Positions 46,692 to 56,386 of a stretch of DNA of 64,000 nt are shown here, piece after piece. The translations under genes were made by a program, and so were the position numbers. Source of the DNA: Selaginella moellendorffii (Eukaryota > Streptophyta > Lycopodiopsida > Selaginellales > Selaginellaceae); the NCBI RefSeq assembly GCF_000143415.4, contig NW_003314281.1, positions 1,921,149-1,985,148 on the forward strand. The letters run 5' to 3'. The notes beneath the pieces were generated by a model that was given only the letters and a program-made list of their open reading frames with translations, was not told the origin of the DNA and made no database searches. Positions within the stretch are counted from its first letter, which is position 1; every line of letters starts with the position of its first letter.

Positions 46692-47346
46692 GGCCTTGGA
46701 GGATCGCTTGCCGCATCTCTCTGGGTGGTCACTGCCGAGCCATGCCAAACAAAACGCTGACCATTTCAACCCCTCTTTTCTTCCAGGGTACATAAAGCTG
46801 GTCATGTTCTTGCCGCTGGGATACAAAAGCATAAATGCAAAAGCAAAGCAACGCGCAGGAGAGAGATCTTTCTCTCCTTTCGAGGCAAAAGAGCTCTCTC
46901 TCTCTCTCTCGATCGGCGCTTCCTCCACACGGCGACATTCCCTTTTGTTTTGCGATGATCGCGCCCGGTTCGTTACGTCGGGTGGAATGGAATAGGCGCG
47001 CCTGCCATGCTTCGTCTTGACGAACAATCAACTCCCAGCGATTCCCCTGTTTTTAGGGCACCCTGGAATTTAGGTCAAAATCACGAATTTAAATTTCGAG
47101 ATTCGCGCTATAGTTAACGTGCACGGCCACGCAAGCTTTCTTTCCGCGCCACGTGCTTGGGCCAGGGTATGGGCCACTGGCCAAAACCCGCGTGGCGGTA
47201 CGGCTATTGGATAAACCCAAGCCCGCATCGTCACCGTTTCAACCGACGGCTGCGATGGCGCCACATTGCGATATATTAGCGCGTTTTGGCTCATGCATTG
47301 AAAGGGTCCGCTTCTTCTTTCGCTGCTCTCTTTGGGTTCTCCGGCT
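46692..47346. promoter_or_regulatory. Divergent promoter region, TBL and DRM1-like genes
   Basis: The two ATGs face away over 655 bp. A CT repeat at about 46896-46910 is a GA-rich leader on the minus strand. GGATAAACCC and CCACGTG-like (GCCACGTGC at about 47148-47156, a G-box core) lie on the DRM1-like side. No coding sequence is supported despite a long open minus frame. Confidence 0.5.
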
Positions 47347-48122
47347 ATGGGACTTCTCGACAAGCTGTGGGACGATGTAGTCGCGGGGCCAAAGCCATCC
47401 GAGGGCCTTGGCAAGCTGAGGAGGAAGAGCAATCCAGGTGATCGATCGATCTTTCCCTGCTTTTCGCTTTCTTCGGGCGGATTTTGCTGGATTTCTTTGC
47501 TCTTGCTTGTGTTTTAGCTGATCTTGTGATGGATCGGTCGATATTCCAGCGGGTGAGAACGGCGATCGGCGATTCCAGCAGCGGAGCAAGAGCATCGCTG
47601 TTCCTAGGCGGCCGCCGGCCTTGAATGTCGAGTGCGAGGCCTCGTCGCCCTCTTCGTCGTCGCTGCCGTCGACGCCGCTGGGATCGAGCCCTCTAAATTC
47701 CCCATCGCCCGTGCCATCTCCGGGTATGATCTTCTCTATCGTTAATCTCTAGCAGTGTCTTGAAATTCTCTCTTTGCTATCGTCTTTAGATTTCCCCCTT
47801 TGTCAGTGTCTTCTACATTCGATTTGTTCTTTAGTTTTGCGTTTTGTTAGTTCTAGATTTTGCTATCTTCACAAATTGGCTCTCTAGGCCTAGTTCTAGA
47901 TTTTGCTATCGTTTCTTCGCTAACGCTTGGATCTTTCTCACCTTTCCAGCCTCGAGAATGCGGCACAGTCTGTTTCGTCAATGCAACAATAGTTTCACGA
48001 CCCAATCCGATCTGTAAGTTCCTTTCCGCTGCCGAATTTTCCTACCAAAGTTTTGGTGACATCTTCTCACGGAGGGAATCGACTTTTTTGGCAGGATGGT
48101 CATTAGTGCTCTGGACAAGTGA
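47347..48122 (+). CDS. Dormancy/auxin-associated (DRM1/ARP) family protein
   Basis: Four exons give 118 residues: 47347-47437, 47550-47723, 47950-48013, 48095-48122. The first 25 residues, M-G-L-L-D-K-L-W-D-D-V-V-A-G-P, are the family hallmark, followed by G-L-G-K-L-R and a Ser/Thr-Pro-rich middle. Length fits the family (about 110-125). The usual C-terminal Y-D-W-L-Y-S segment is not visible; here the last exon gives only nine codons, so the 3' end may be alternatively spliced or diverged. The family marks growth arrest and sugar or auxin response; its biochemistry is unknown. A G-box-like CACGTG upstream fits light or stress control (inference). Confidence 0.85.
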
Positions 48123-48771
48123 TCGATCGTTACGATCTACACTTGGAAGATCTGTAAGATCCCTGGTGCGTAACGCGGCCTGGTCCTGCGCGGTGGCTCT
48201 CATCCAAAGCCATCGATGGCGATGAAGATGATGATGAAAAATAGTGTAAAGTTTTGTATCAAAGTACCTTGTGTGGTCTTGGGACTCGAATCCCGCCCTT
48301 CTAAGAAAAAGAAGTGATTGTGTGGTCTCGTTCTTATCGCGAAGCTTTGTAGTACTCGGTCTCCGCGTTTGTGGTTTCATTCTTATCTGTAACTTATCTA
48401 CGCGTTTGGGGAACTCCTGCAAAGAACTTTGTAGCAAAGGAGGTGGCGAAAGAGAACTTTCGTACCATTCAGTCGCAAGACAATCGTGATTCTTGAAGAA
48501 AGCCATTGATCCACGCAAAATCCTGGGAAGCGAATAAAGAATAACACATACAAAAAATAAAGTGTGGTCAAATGTACCTCGTTCACGCAATCTCGCTCGA
48601 GCGTTTCCAGGCTCCACCATATCCATTTTGTTGTCCCTTCTAGAGCTTTCCACGAGCTTCCTCTGAGCAAGCGGGACTTTCCCGTGATTCGGCCGGACAA
48701 CGAAGAAGAAACCCGAGAGCTTTTGGGTGGTGTGTCGCATCGGATCAAGCTCTCCTGGGAAAAACTGACTT
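48123..48771. other. Convergent 3' region, DRM1-like and PPR genes
   Basis: This probably contains both 3' UTRs. Plus-strand ORFs here are short and unconserved. A GGGACTCGAATCCC stretch near 48285 is palindromic but not part of a recognisable tRNA. Confidence 0.5.
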
Positions 48772-50474
48772 TCAGTGAAGCTGCTTGATCAAAGGCCTTT
48801 CCGGAAGTCGAGAGAGTATCGCTATTGTCTCCTCGTCGGCTTCCACCCCGTCAGCTTCCAATCTCTCCATGAATCCAGCCACAGGCTCCCGCGCCACCTC
48901 GTACGCCCTGAGCAGCGCGTTGAACAGCCTCACGTCCGTCTTCCACTTCTCCAGCCTCCAGTTCCGGAAGAGAGTTTCGCAAGCCACAACTTCGCCTCGC
49001 TCTGCCAACGCCAGCATCACCATCCGGCACGTCCCAACCCACGGCTTTATGTCCTTTCTCGGCTCGGTCGACATGAACTTCCGTTCCTGCGGGGAGAGCT
49101 CGAACGGGACCCGGAACACCTGCCTTTCCAGCTGAAACAAATCCAGGGCCCTTTGGATGTTGTCGTTCTTGAGATGAATCGCAATCAGGTGGTGATACGT
49201 CGCTGGATCCGGCTTAAATCCCATCTGATGGATCTTTCTCAGTAACGACTCGGCCCGCAGCACAAAGTTTCCAGCCTGACAAACTTGCAGCATCACGTTG
49301 CACACAGTTATGTGCATCTTTCTCTGGGCCGCGAGAGCGAGAAATCCCGACTCTGCCAGTTCAAACAGCCCAACCTTTGCGGAGCTCCTGATCATGCAGA
49401 TGTAGTCCTCGGCAGTGGGATCCATCCTGCTCGTAATGTCCCAGATCCTCTTCACCCCTTCCACGTCGCCGATAAACCCGTAGATCACGATGATCACATT
49501 GTAAGTCCTTCGGAGCCTGTTAAACTTCCCGGTTTCCATGCCGTCCTCCACCACCATCAGCATCTCCTTGGCCTTGTCCACCATCCCGGCCCTCCCGTAG
49601 GAACTAGCAAGCATGCAGTACGTGTGCTCGTCCAGGAAGTTCTTGGACTCCATCATCTCGACGAGGCTCTCCATCTCGGCCACACCCCCGGCTCTGAAAG
49701 TCATCGGCAGCAAAATGTTGAAGGAGCACATATTGAGAGACTGGCCAGCCTCCTCGGCGTCTCGGATGAGCTCGGCCACCTTCCAGAAAACTTGGTGCTT
49801 CTGGTAAAGAGTGAGCATCATGTTGATCGGTGAGATAGAACGCAATCCCCACCTCTTGAGCGTCGTGTAGATCGATTCCGCGTCGGCAGCCATGCTGTGC
49901 CTCACGTACATGGAAAGAAGAACCGTGTAGGCCTCTCGGGATTTCCAGTCGGCCGGGAGATTGTCAAACATTTCCCTTGCTCGTGTCACACTCACTCTGG
50001 AAACCAAGTCGATGTGGTTGAGAGCTTCCTTGTGGTCGTATGGGATCACTCTCTTCTTGTAAGCTATCCAATCCGATATCTGGAAGAGAAAGGAAGAACT
50101 TTAGATCACAGGGATCTCTGGAAGAAATTGCGACTCACCCGGAGAGCGTGATGGAATCGCTTGCGCCTGCGCAGCTTGTGGCGGACGATAATCAGTCCAT
50201 ACCTGGTGATCTCGTTGCCCTCCGCCATCCATTCCTCGACGATCGGCACCACCATGTGATCCTGGCACCACTTGAGCCTCGAAATCCTCCTGGCGAGCTC
50301 CGCGTGCGCGACTGTCTCCGGCGTCACGCCGCAGGGATTCTTCCTCGTGAGGTAATCCACCAGCGGCGGCCCATCGAAATGGCCGCTATCCCATCCCAGC
50401 GCCGTGGACATCGCTCGCCGCCCTAGGAGCTGGAGCTGGAGCCGGCATTCTCGTAACGCATTCCAGGCAGCCAT
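48772..50474 (-). CDS. P-class pentatricopeptide-repeat protein
   Basis: Two exons, 50474-50139 and 50079-48772, encode 547 residues. The Arg-rich start (M-A-A-W-N-A-L-R-E-C-R-L…R-R-A) looks like a mitochondrial presequence. About ten P-type repeats follow from residue 130 (for example Y-T-V-L-L-S-M-Y, F-N-I-L-L-P-M, Y-N-V-I-I-V-I-Y-G). There are no E or DYW motifs. It resembles the group of mitochondrial P-class PPR proteins with a single N-terminal intron. Probable organellar RNA stability or processing factor. The start is divergent from the next gene across 258 bp. Confidence 0.9.
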
Positions 50475-50732
50475 GGCTAGGGCAATACATTGGGAATATC
50501 CTTGACAGAGATCTGGGCCGTTGATTTTGAGCTGGCCAAAATGGCGGGACTGTTTTTAGGGTTTATTGTGACGTGGTGAAGGGGCGTTTCCTCGGCGGTG
50601 GCTGTTCTTCGGGGAGATTGGATGAATTGGCGAAGGGGCGAGTGACGAGCTTGTGTGAGTTTCGTCATTCCTCTGCGTTTTTCGGCGAATCGAAATCGGC
50701 GCTGAGGCTTCTTTTTCATGAGCGGATGAAGC

Positions 50733-52841
50733 ATGGGGCGATCAACGAGCTCCAAGGCCAGCAAAGACAATGACGGCGGCGAGAAGATTAGCATCACGGA
50801 GCAAGTCCGGCTCTACGGCATCTACATGTATGTGGATTTTGTTTTTGTTTTTCGCTTTCGTGTGGAGGGGATAATTTTTTCGAAGAAATCAATGAAGTGA
50901 AGAGCAGAAGGTTGCATTGGAAGATGCGAGAAAACTTATCGAGAAGCTCCAAAGGGACTTTAACCAGCTTCGAGTGGAACGAGATATCATCCAACAAGAA
51001 GCTGTAAGTTCTCCTTTTCTTCCAAGGTTTTTGGATTTCTCATTGTTCTGCTCTTCGTTCTAGTTTGCGTCCACGGAGTTTTACGAGCATGATATAAAGC
51101 AGAAGAAAGAACTAATCCAGGAGTTGGAAACTAAGCTAGAAAATGTAAGCGTTCTAAAGCTGTTTCATGATCGGTATCTTCTCGTTTCTTTTGCAGAAAG
51201 AGAACGAGAATGTATCCATAAAGAAGCAATGGCAAGACGAGCTCGCGGCTACTCTTACTGCTGCCAAGATGGAGAAGGCCGAGCTCATCAATCACATTGG
51301 CAAGATCGAAAAAGAGCTCTACACCTTGCAGCACTTTTCGGAGAAAAAGGTAGATTATGGCTTTCATTTTGGAAAATCTGACTTTGCAAGTTTTGGATTT
51401 TAGGCACAACTTGAAGCCAAGCTTGCTGCCGCAGATGCCGAGAATGTCCAGCTCGTAGAGAAGCACGGCAACGAGTTAGCGGAGCTCGAAAGAAAATACA
51501 TAGAGCAAGTAAGTATCGGCTACCACCGTCGTCATAAACTCCTTGCCTTTTTCAGGGAATCAACATGAAAAAAGACTTTGAGAAGAGCCTGGATGAAATC
51601 CACAGGAAGCTAAACTCCGAGATCGAGGACCGCGTCGGGCAACGAGTGAGAGACATCCTTGCCGAGGTACGTGATTTGTTTTTCCAGAGGAAGTACAAAG
51701 AGTTTTGTGTATGAAGGTGGCAGAATGAACGACTTGGCAACGAAATCCGGATGCACGTCGAGATAACCGGCAATCTCCAGAGGGAAATTGATATCATCCA
51801 GGCGGATGCCGCTGGAGTGACACGAGACATCGATTTGCTGCGCGAGGCCGACGGGCTTCATATGCGAAGGAGCAGCACACAGGCCCGAGTTATCGCCGAA
51901 AGCAACTTAAGAGTACGCCGTTATCACTAAGATCCTCTCCTTCGTTCTTACAGCTTTTATTCCAGCTAGTGAGGCTCGAGCAAAGCATAGGCAATGTCGT
52001 TCGTCAGTATGGATCCGAGAGACGCGCCTTGGAGGACGAGCATCTCAAAAGCATCGCGGACTTCCAGCTTGAGAAACAGGCAAGAGAAACCTCTCATCGT
52101 TCTCGCGTTTCTCACAAAAGTTTTTGCTTGATCTCGCAGACAATGCGGCGGATCCTCCAGACGAAAGCCAAGGAGCTCCGGCGCGTGAGGCAGCTCGCCC
52201 AGCAAGTCCTCCGCGAGCGCGGCGAGGTGGAGTCGTTCCTCATCGAGTCGCTCCACACGGTGGTGGAGGAGATCAAAAAGTCCAAGAAGCAGCAAACGCC
52301 GCCAATCCTCACCAAAGCCATGCTGCGCGCGTGCAGCGAGCAGAAGAAGCCCGACGCCTCCTCCAAGCCGGCCACGTCCTCGTCGCCGCCATCGCCAAGC
52401 TCGCAAAAGTCGTCCTCGGCCCGGTCAGCGCAGTCGGCAAAGTCAGCGCAGTCAACGCAGTCGGCCAAGTCAGCGCACTCGGTTGACTTCGCGGCGCCGC
52501 CGGCGGCGGGGGCCTCCGCCGCCTCCAAGCCCAACCGCGCGGTCAACAAGCTGGTCAAGTCGAAGTCGCAGCTGGAGGGGGAGACGCAGCTGGACGTGAT
52601 GGGGCAGATGGAGGAGGTGCCGGTGCGGCTGGAGGCGGCGGTGGACGTGTCGCAGCTCAGCTGGGGCGACAAGGAGAAGGTCCTGCGCTACCTGTTTGCC
52701 AAGATCAACAGCGCGCACCAGATCCCCGGCAGCGTCGTCATGAGCCAGGCGCGCTACCCCGAGCTCTTCGACGACGACGACGACGCCGAGGAGCAGCACC
52801 TGTTTGGATCCGTCAGCGACGCGGGCAGGGTCCTCGTTTGA
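50733..52841 (+). CDS. Coiled-coil protein, basal body/flagellum type (BBOF1-like)
   Basis: Nine exons give 549 residues: 50733-50831, 50908-51003, 51064-51144, 51197-51349, 51404-51508, 51556-51666, 51724-51912, 51966-52079, 52140-52841. From residue 30 to 370 it is almost wholly coiled coil. A Ser/Ala/Lys/Gln repeat (nine-base units, 52420-52480) follows. The C-terminal segment W-G-D-K-E-K-V-L-R-Y-L-F-A-K-I-N-S resembles, as I recall them, basal-body orientation factor 1 / DUF4515 proteins of ciliated eukaryotes. A role in sperm flagella is inference. The last intron, 52080-52139, has a GC donor and is exactly 60 nt with no stop, so retention keeps the frame. Confidence 0.72.
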
Positions 52842-53827
52842 AACAATGCGGAGCTTGGAAATTAGGGTTGTGTCCGTATCTCAGTTTCGTACAATGAGGG
52901 TTAGGGTTCTCCTGTTTTTAGGGTTAGGGCACAGAAAGCTTGTATAAGGCTTCCTAGGAAACCCTAAAATGCCGTTAAACCCCTCTTTTTTCCCTTCCAA
53001 TCCATATAAAAATTCTTAAAAGTAAATATATTTAAACAACACCTATTCATACGACATTTTCGTACACGAGATTCATGTGATCGGAAAAGATGGCATTGAC
53101 GTTCTTCTATCCAGGAGCGAGAGAAAGGAAAGGCACTTTCGTGCTGGCTCGTCTCTCCGCTATCAATCCATGTTTATTTCTCCCGCTCCAAACAATTTTG
53201 GTGCCAGCAGCAGCCAGGAGGAATTTAATGGCGCTCGCATCGGATCGATACTTTCGTCTCCACCAGCAACAGTCTTTCAATGTCCCTGCTGCTCTGGTCC
53301 CTGCAAGTGCAAGCCATACCATATTCATCCAAAGAGATCTCGTCGCTCTTTTCCTTGTCTCTGATCGCGATTTTTTGAAGGCTGCTGCTGCTGCTGCTGC
53401 TGCTGCCGCTGCTGCTGCCACATTTCGTGATGATCGAGCAGCAGCCTCCACGACTGCTGTTGATCTGGCTGGCCCGATTCAGTAGCTACAATCTGGTGGG
53501 AGAGTTTTAACTCGCGACCAGCACATCTTTCTTAGTACAAACCTCTTCACAAAACCATTCACAATATACCACTCCTCTGTACACGCAGCGCTAAAATGCT
53601 GCTGCGTTTCTTGGCTTTTCCTTCGTCAGGGCTCCTGGAAAGATCGAGACTTTGATCGATGAGAGCCAAAAAGCGAAACGATGTCACACCTTGCGAGTTG
53701 CGTAGCGTCCAGTTGGCAAGCTTTCCACTCAGTTCTTCACGGGATGATAAACAAGCTTGGACGATTCCAAAGGCGACTTTCGTCGGGGCTGGACGGCACA
53801 CCTTACGGCCTTGAACACGAACATTTG
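52842..53827. other. Intergenic with telomere-like motifs and a CTG microsatellite
   Basis: 52862-52965 has five TTAGGG or AAACCCTAA-type motifs within 100 bp (3' UTR of the BBOF1-like gene or older telomere-derived DNA). 53384-53417 is a (CTG)n tract with one CCG interruption. The rest is the 3' side of the minus-strand DUF688 gene. The ORFs across the repeat are not convincing genes. Confidence 0.6.
53384..53417. repeat. CTG/CAG microsatellite
   Basis: About eleven CTG units with one CCG interruption. It is open in more than one frame, which explains the Ala- and Ala/Gln-like runs in spurious ORFs there. Confidence 0.95.
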
Positions 53828-55462
53828 CTACAAAACCAAGCCATTAGCCACAGTTGCAAAACCAAAGACGTTTGTTACCAGGAGCCTCGAGCTTCTCCGT
53901 ATGCGCGTCACCATCCACCTCCTCTGCCCGGACGAGCTAGCGCTTCGCATCAATCGAAACCGAGATGGAGCGAGCCTGGGCGACGCACAGCCGCAGTACA
54001 ATGCTCCTCCAGCCGCCGCTGACTCCTCAAAACCCAAAGCCCGATCTTGATCGATCTCACCGGGACCGGGGTCGAGCTTGAGCACCTTGTCCGATTCAAC
54101 ATCGCCCTCCTCGTCCGCGCGCTGGAGCAACACAATTTGCCCGCTGCTTGGCACCGAGGCCGACTCATCCTTGGCGCTCTCCGAACCTTCAATGCTGTGG
54201 AAGTACGCAGCGAGCGTCGGAGCCCACATCTCCACATCCTGGCTACCACGGAACTTCTTGCGCTTGGATCGCAGCCAATCGGGATGGAGAATTCTCTCGA
54301 TCGATCGGGTAATAGAGACCTTAACGCTGCTACCGCCACCCTTGGAACAATCCTCTATCACCGCTGCTGGATTCGCCACATTGGTAGTAGTCCCCGACTC
54401 GGCGTCCGAGACCACCGCCGAGTCGGAGATGGTGTCCGAGGATGAAGCGCTGCACGACGCACTGCTCTGGTCGGGGCCGCACAGTATGCTCGTCGGAGAG
54501 CTTGGGTCGACCGTCTTACCGTCGGCGGTACCGTGCTGCACGGCTGGAGAGCTCGAGTCACCGTCCGCGGCAAGCGGGACCGCTGCTAATAGCAATCCTT
54601 GCCTGTGATTGACGGACTGCGCACGGCGCTGGGAGAAGTTCGAGGAGATCGCGGATTTGTGGAGAGTGGCGCTGCGGCTGAGACGAGGAGGGAGCTGGAG
54701 GGTTGGATCCGGCTTCTCCAACGAGGGCTTGGGCTTGCCTGGCGCTTCCTCCCACTTGAATGGCACCGAAGCCGAGCACTTGAAAGACGATTCCCCCTGT
54801 TCCTCCCGAGCTGCCGCTCGATTGGCGAGGAGAAATTTCGGACCCGGAGAACCGACGAGATCGTAGCGGCGGGAATCGAAGCTCTGGGAGCGCTGATCGT
54901 CGATGTTGAGATTGCTGTGGTGGCGGCTGGAGGGATTTCCAGCTGCTGCCAGATTCTTGAGCTGCGAGATGGAGCAATCAGAGGCGACGAGAGGGAGGTA
55001 GCTGTCGTCGCGGCTGCACAGGAGCTTCATCCTAGAGGAGAGAGCGTGAAGATTATCGTCGAGCGACAGAGCTCGCATTTTCCTCGTCACGACGAATCCC
55101 AGCTTCTTGCAAGCATCGCCGGCGGCATTCACATTCTTCTCGCCGCACAGCCGCGGCAATGCGAGACCACTCCACGACGAAGATCGCCGCTTCTTGCCGA
55201 TTTGTTCCTCCTCCCCCTCTTTCACAGCAGCGTGGCAGCAATCCTGGGAAAAAGAAGCGAGATTCTCAGCGGAGGAGGCATCAGTGGACACGAGAAGCGC
55301 CGAAATCTCTGAATCCTCGCAAATCGTCCCCCGATCGTCGAAAACCTGGCAGCACGCAACACCGCTCATCGAATCCTGCGCTTCTTGATCGCAACGCTCG
55401 CATTCCCGATCACGAAACGGCTGCGTCACTCGCCTCCGCCTACTCCGTACCGTCGAGGCCAT
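53828..55462 (-). CDS. DUF688 family plant protein
   Basis: One 544-residue frame. The signature V-P-F-K-W-E-E-A-P-G-K-P is at 233-244, the defining motif of the plant DUF688 group. The rest is mostly disordered, rich in Ser, Arg and Asp, with W-A-P-T-L-A-A-Y-F in the C-terminal third. Function is unknown; nuclear location is plausible from the basic patches (K-K-R-R near 90, R-S-K-R-K-K near 400). The last 15 residues follow a possible GT donor, so the annotated C-terminus could be an intron read-through. Confidence 0.82.
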   Translation of the reverse strand: MASTVRSRRRRVTQPFRDRECERCDQEAQDSMSGVACCQVFDDRGTICEDSEISALLVSTDASSAENLASFSQDCCHAAVKEGEEEQIGKKRRSSSWSGLALPRLCGEKNVNAAGDACKKLGFVVTRKMRALSLDDNLHALSSRMKLLCSRDDSYLPLVASDCSISQLKNLAAAGNPSSRHHSNLNIDDQRSQSFDSRRYDLVGSPGPKFLLANRAAAREEQGESSFKCSASVPFKWEEAPGKPKPSLEKPDPTLQLPPRLSRSATLHKSAISSNFSQRRAQSVNHRQGLLLAAVPLAADGDSSSPAVQHGTADGKTVDPSSPTSILCGPDQSSASCSASSSDTISDSAVVSDAESGTTTNVANPAAVIEDCSKGGGSSVKVSITRSIERILHPDWLRSKRKKFRGSQDVEMWAPTLAAYFHSIEGSESAKDESASVPSSGQIVLLQRADEEGDVESDKVLKLDPGPGEIDQDRALGFEESAAAGGALYCGCASPRLAPSRFRLMRSASSSGQRRWMVTRIRRSSRLLVTNVFGFATVANGLVL

Positions 55463-56386
55463 CGATAAGCCAAAAACAAAGGAACAAAAGAGCCCTATTC
55501 CGCCATAGCCACCACGATCACGTAAAAGGTTAAAATTTTGAAAATTTTGAAAACTTTTACGAATTACGGCGCGGGTGTAATGCCGGTCAAACAGACAGTT
55601 TACCGCCCAGCGAATGGGGTGGCGCCAGATGGCGAGATTTGTCTTCTAACTTAACTAGTAACGGCGAAATTTGCCGCCGTCACAAACAGTCTTTAATGCG
55701 CGCAGACGGAATCTGAGCGTGAGGAACAGAATATGCGTGGCAGTGTGACCGTTAGGGCTTTAATACTTCACCGACGTGGGAAGTGATTCATTAACAATGG
55801 AATGGAAGAATTCTATCCATCATCAGAAAACTATAGAAGTTCTAGTAAGAAATTTCATGGAAACCTGTGATTTGCCAACTCAATCGAATCATCGAATCAA
55901 AGGAGAAAAGTCTCACCAAAAATCGCGACTTTGGTGAGTTTGTTTGTACACAATGAAGAGAGAACCGAAAGTTCGAACTCCACATCGAAATTCCTGAAAG
56001 GCATATACACCAGTTCCAGCCCGTTCTTAAAGGCAACTCCTTTGTACCTTTCCAAGCCGGTGTTAGCGCATAGCTACGAGTAGCTTTGCAACGATTTCAA
56101 AAGCATGAAATTGATGGTCCGCAAAGCAAAAGCCAGCGATTGCGAGTAGAACACCTGGAAAGATTGTGATCCATAGTTAGTTGATCAACTTCGGCGAGAA
56201 CTGGAAGAAATTGATCACTTCCAAAAAACTAAGAAAAACTTTCCATTCACCTGCTCTGGAAAATTATCCTCAATGCCGTAGCCTCTCAAAGTTCCCTCGA
56301 TCTCCATGGGGTCCAGTTACTTCTACAAAACCATCGCTCGCATTAGAATCAAGCTCTCGAAAAGCTTACCGCCATCGTCCTCGGTT
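55463..56386. other. Upstream region of the DUF688 gene with a SINAT-3'-flank-like segment
   Basis: No gene is supported. 55930-56125 resembles the 3' flank of the SINAT gene (63180-63400): both hold TTTGTACACAA, AAAGGC-ATA-CC-AGTTCC and then TTTCAAAAGCATGAAATTGA in the same order. The remainder is the 3' UTR of the PPR gene and promoter of the DUF688 gene. Confidence 0.55.

Noticed and set aside
46692-47027. N-terminal extension of the second TBL protein
   Set aside because: The frame is open, but the extra residues would bury the signal anchor behind about 110 unconserved residues.
48275-48305. Possible tRNA 3' half (GGGACTCGAATCCC)
   Set aside because: The T-arm-like palindrome has no matching acceptor stem, D-arm or anticodon arm upstream.
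50573-50773. 66-residue ORF before the BBOF1-like gene
   Set aside because: It overlaps the gene's ATG in another frame and lies in the leader/promoter; no conserved features.
53090-53485. 131-residue ORF across the CTG repeat
   Set aside because: Open because of the repeat in several frames; no start context or family match.
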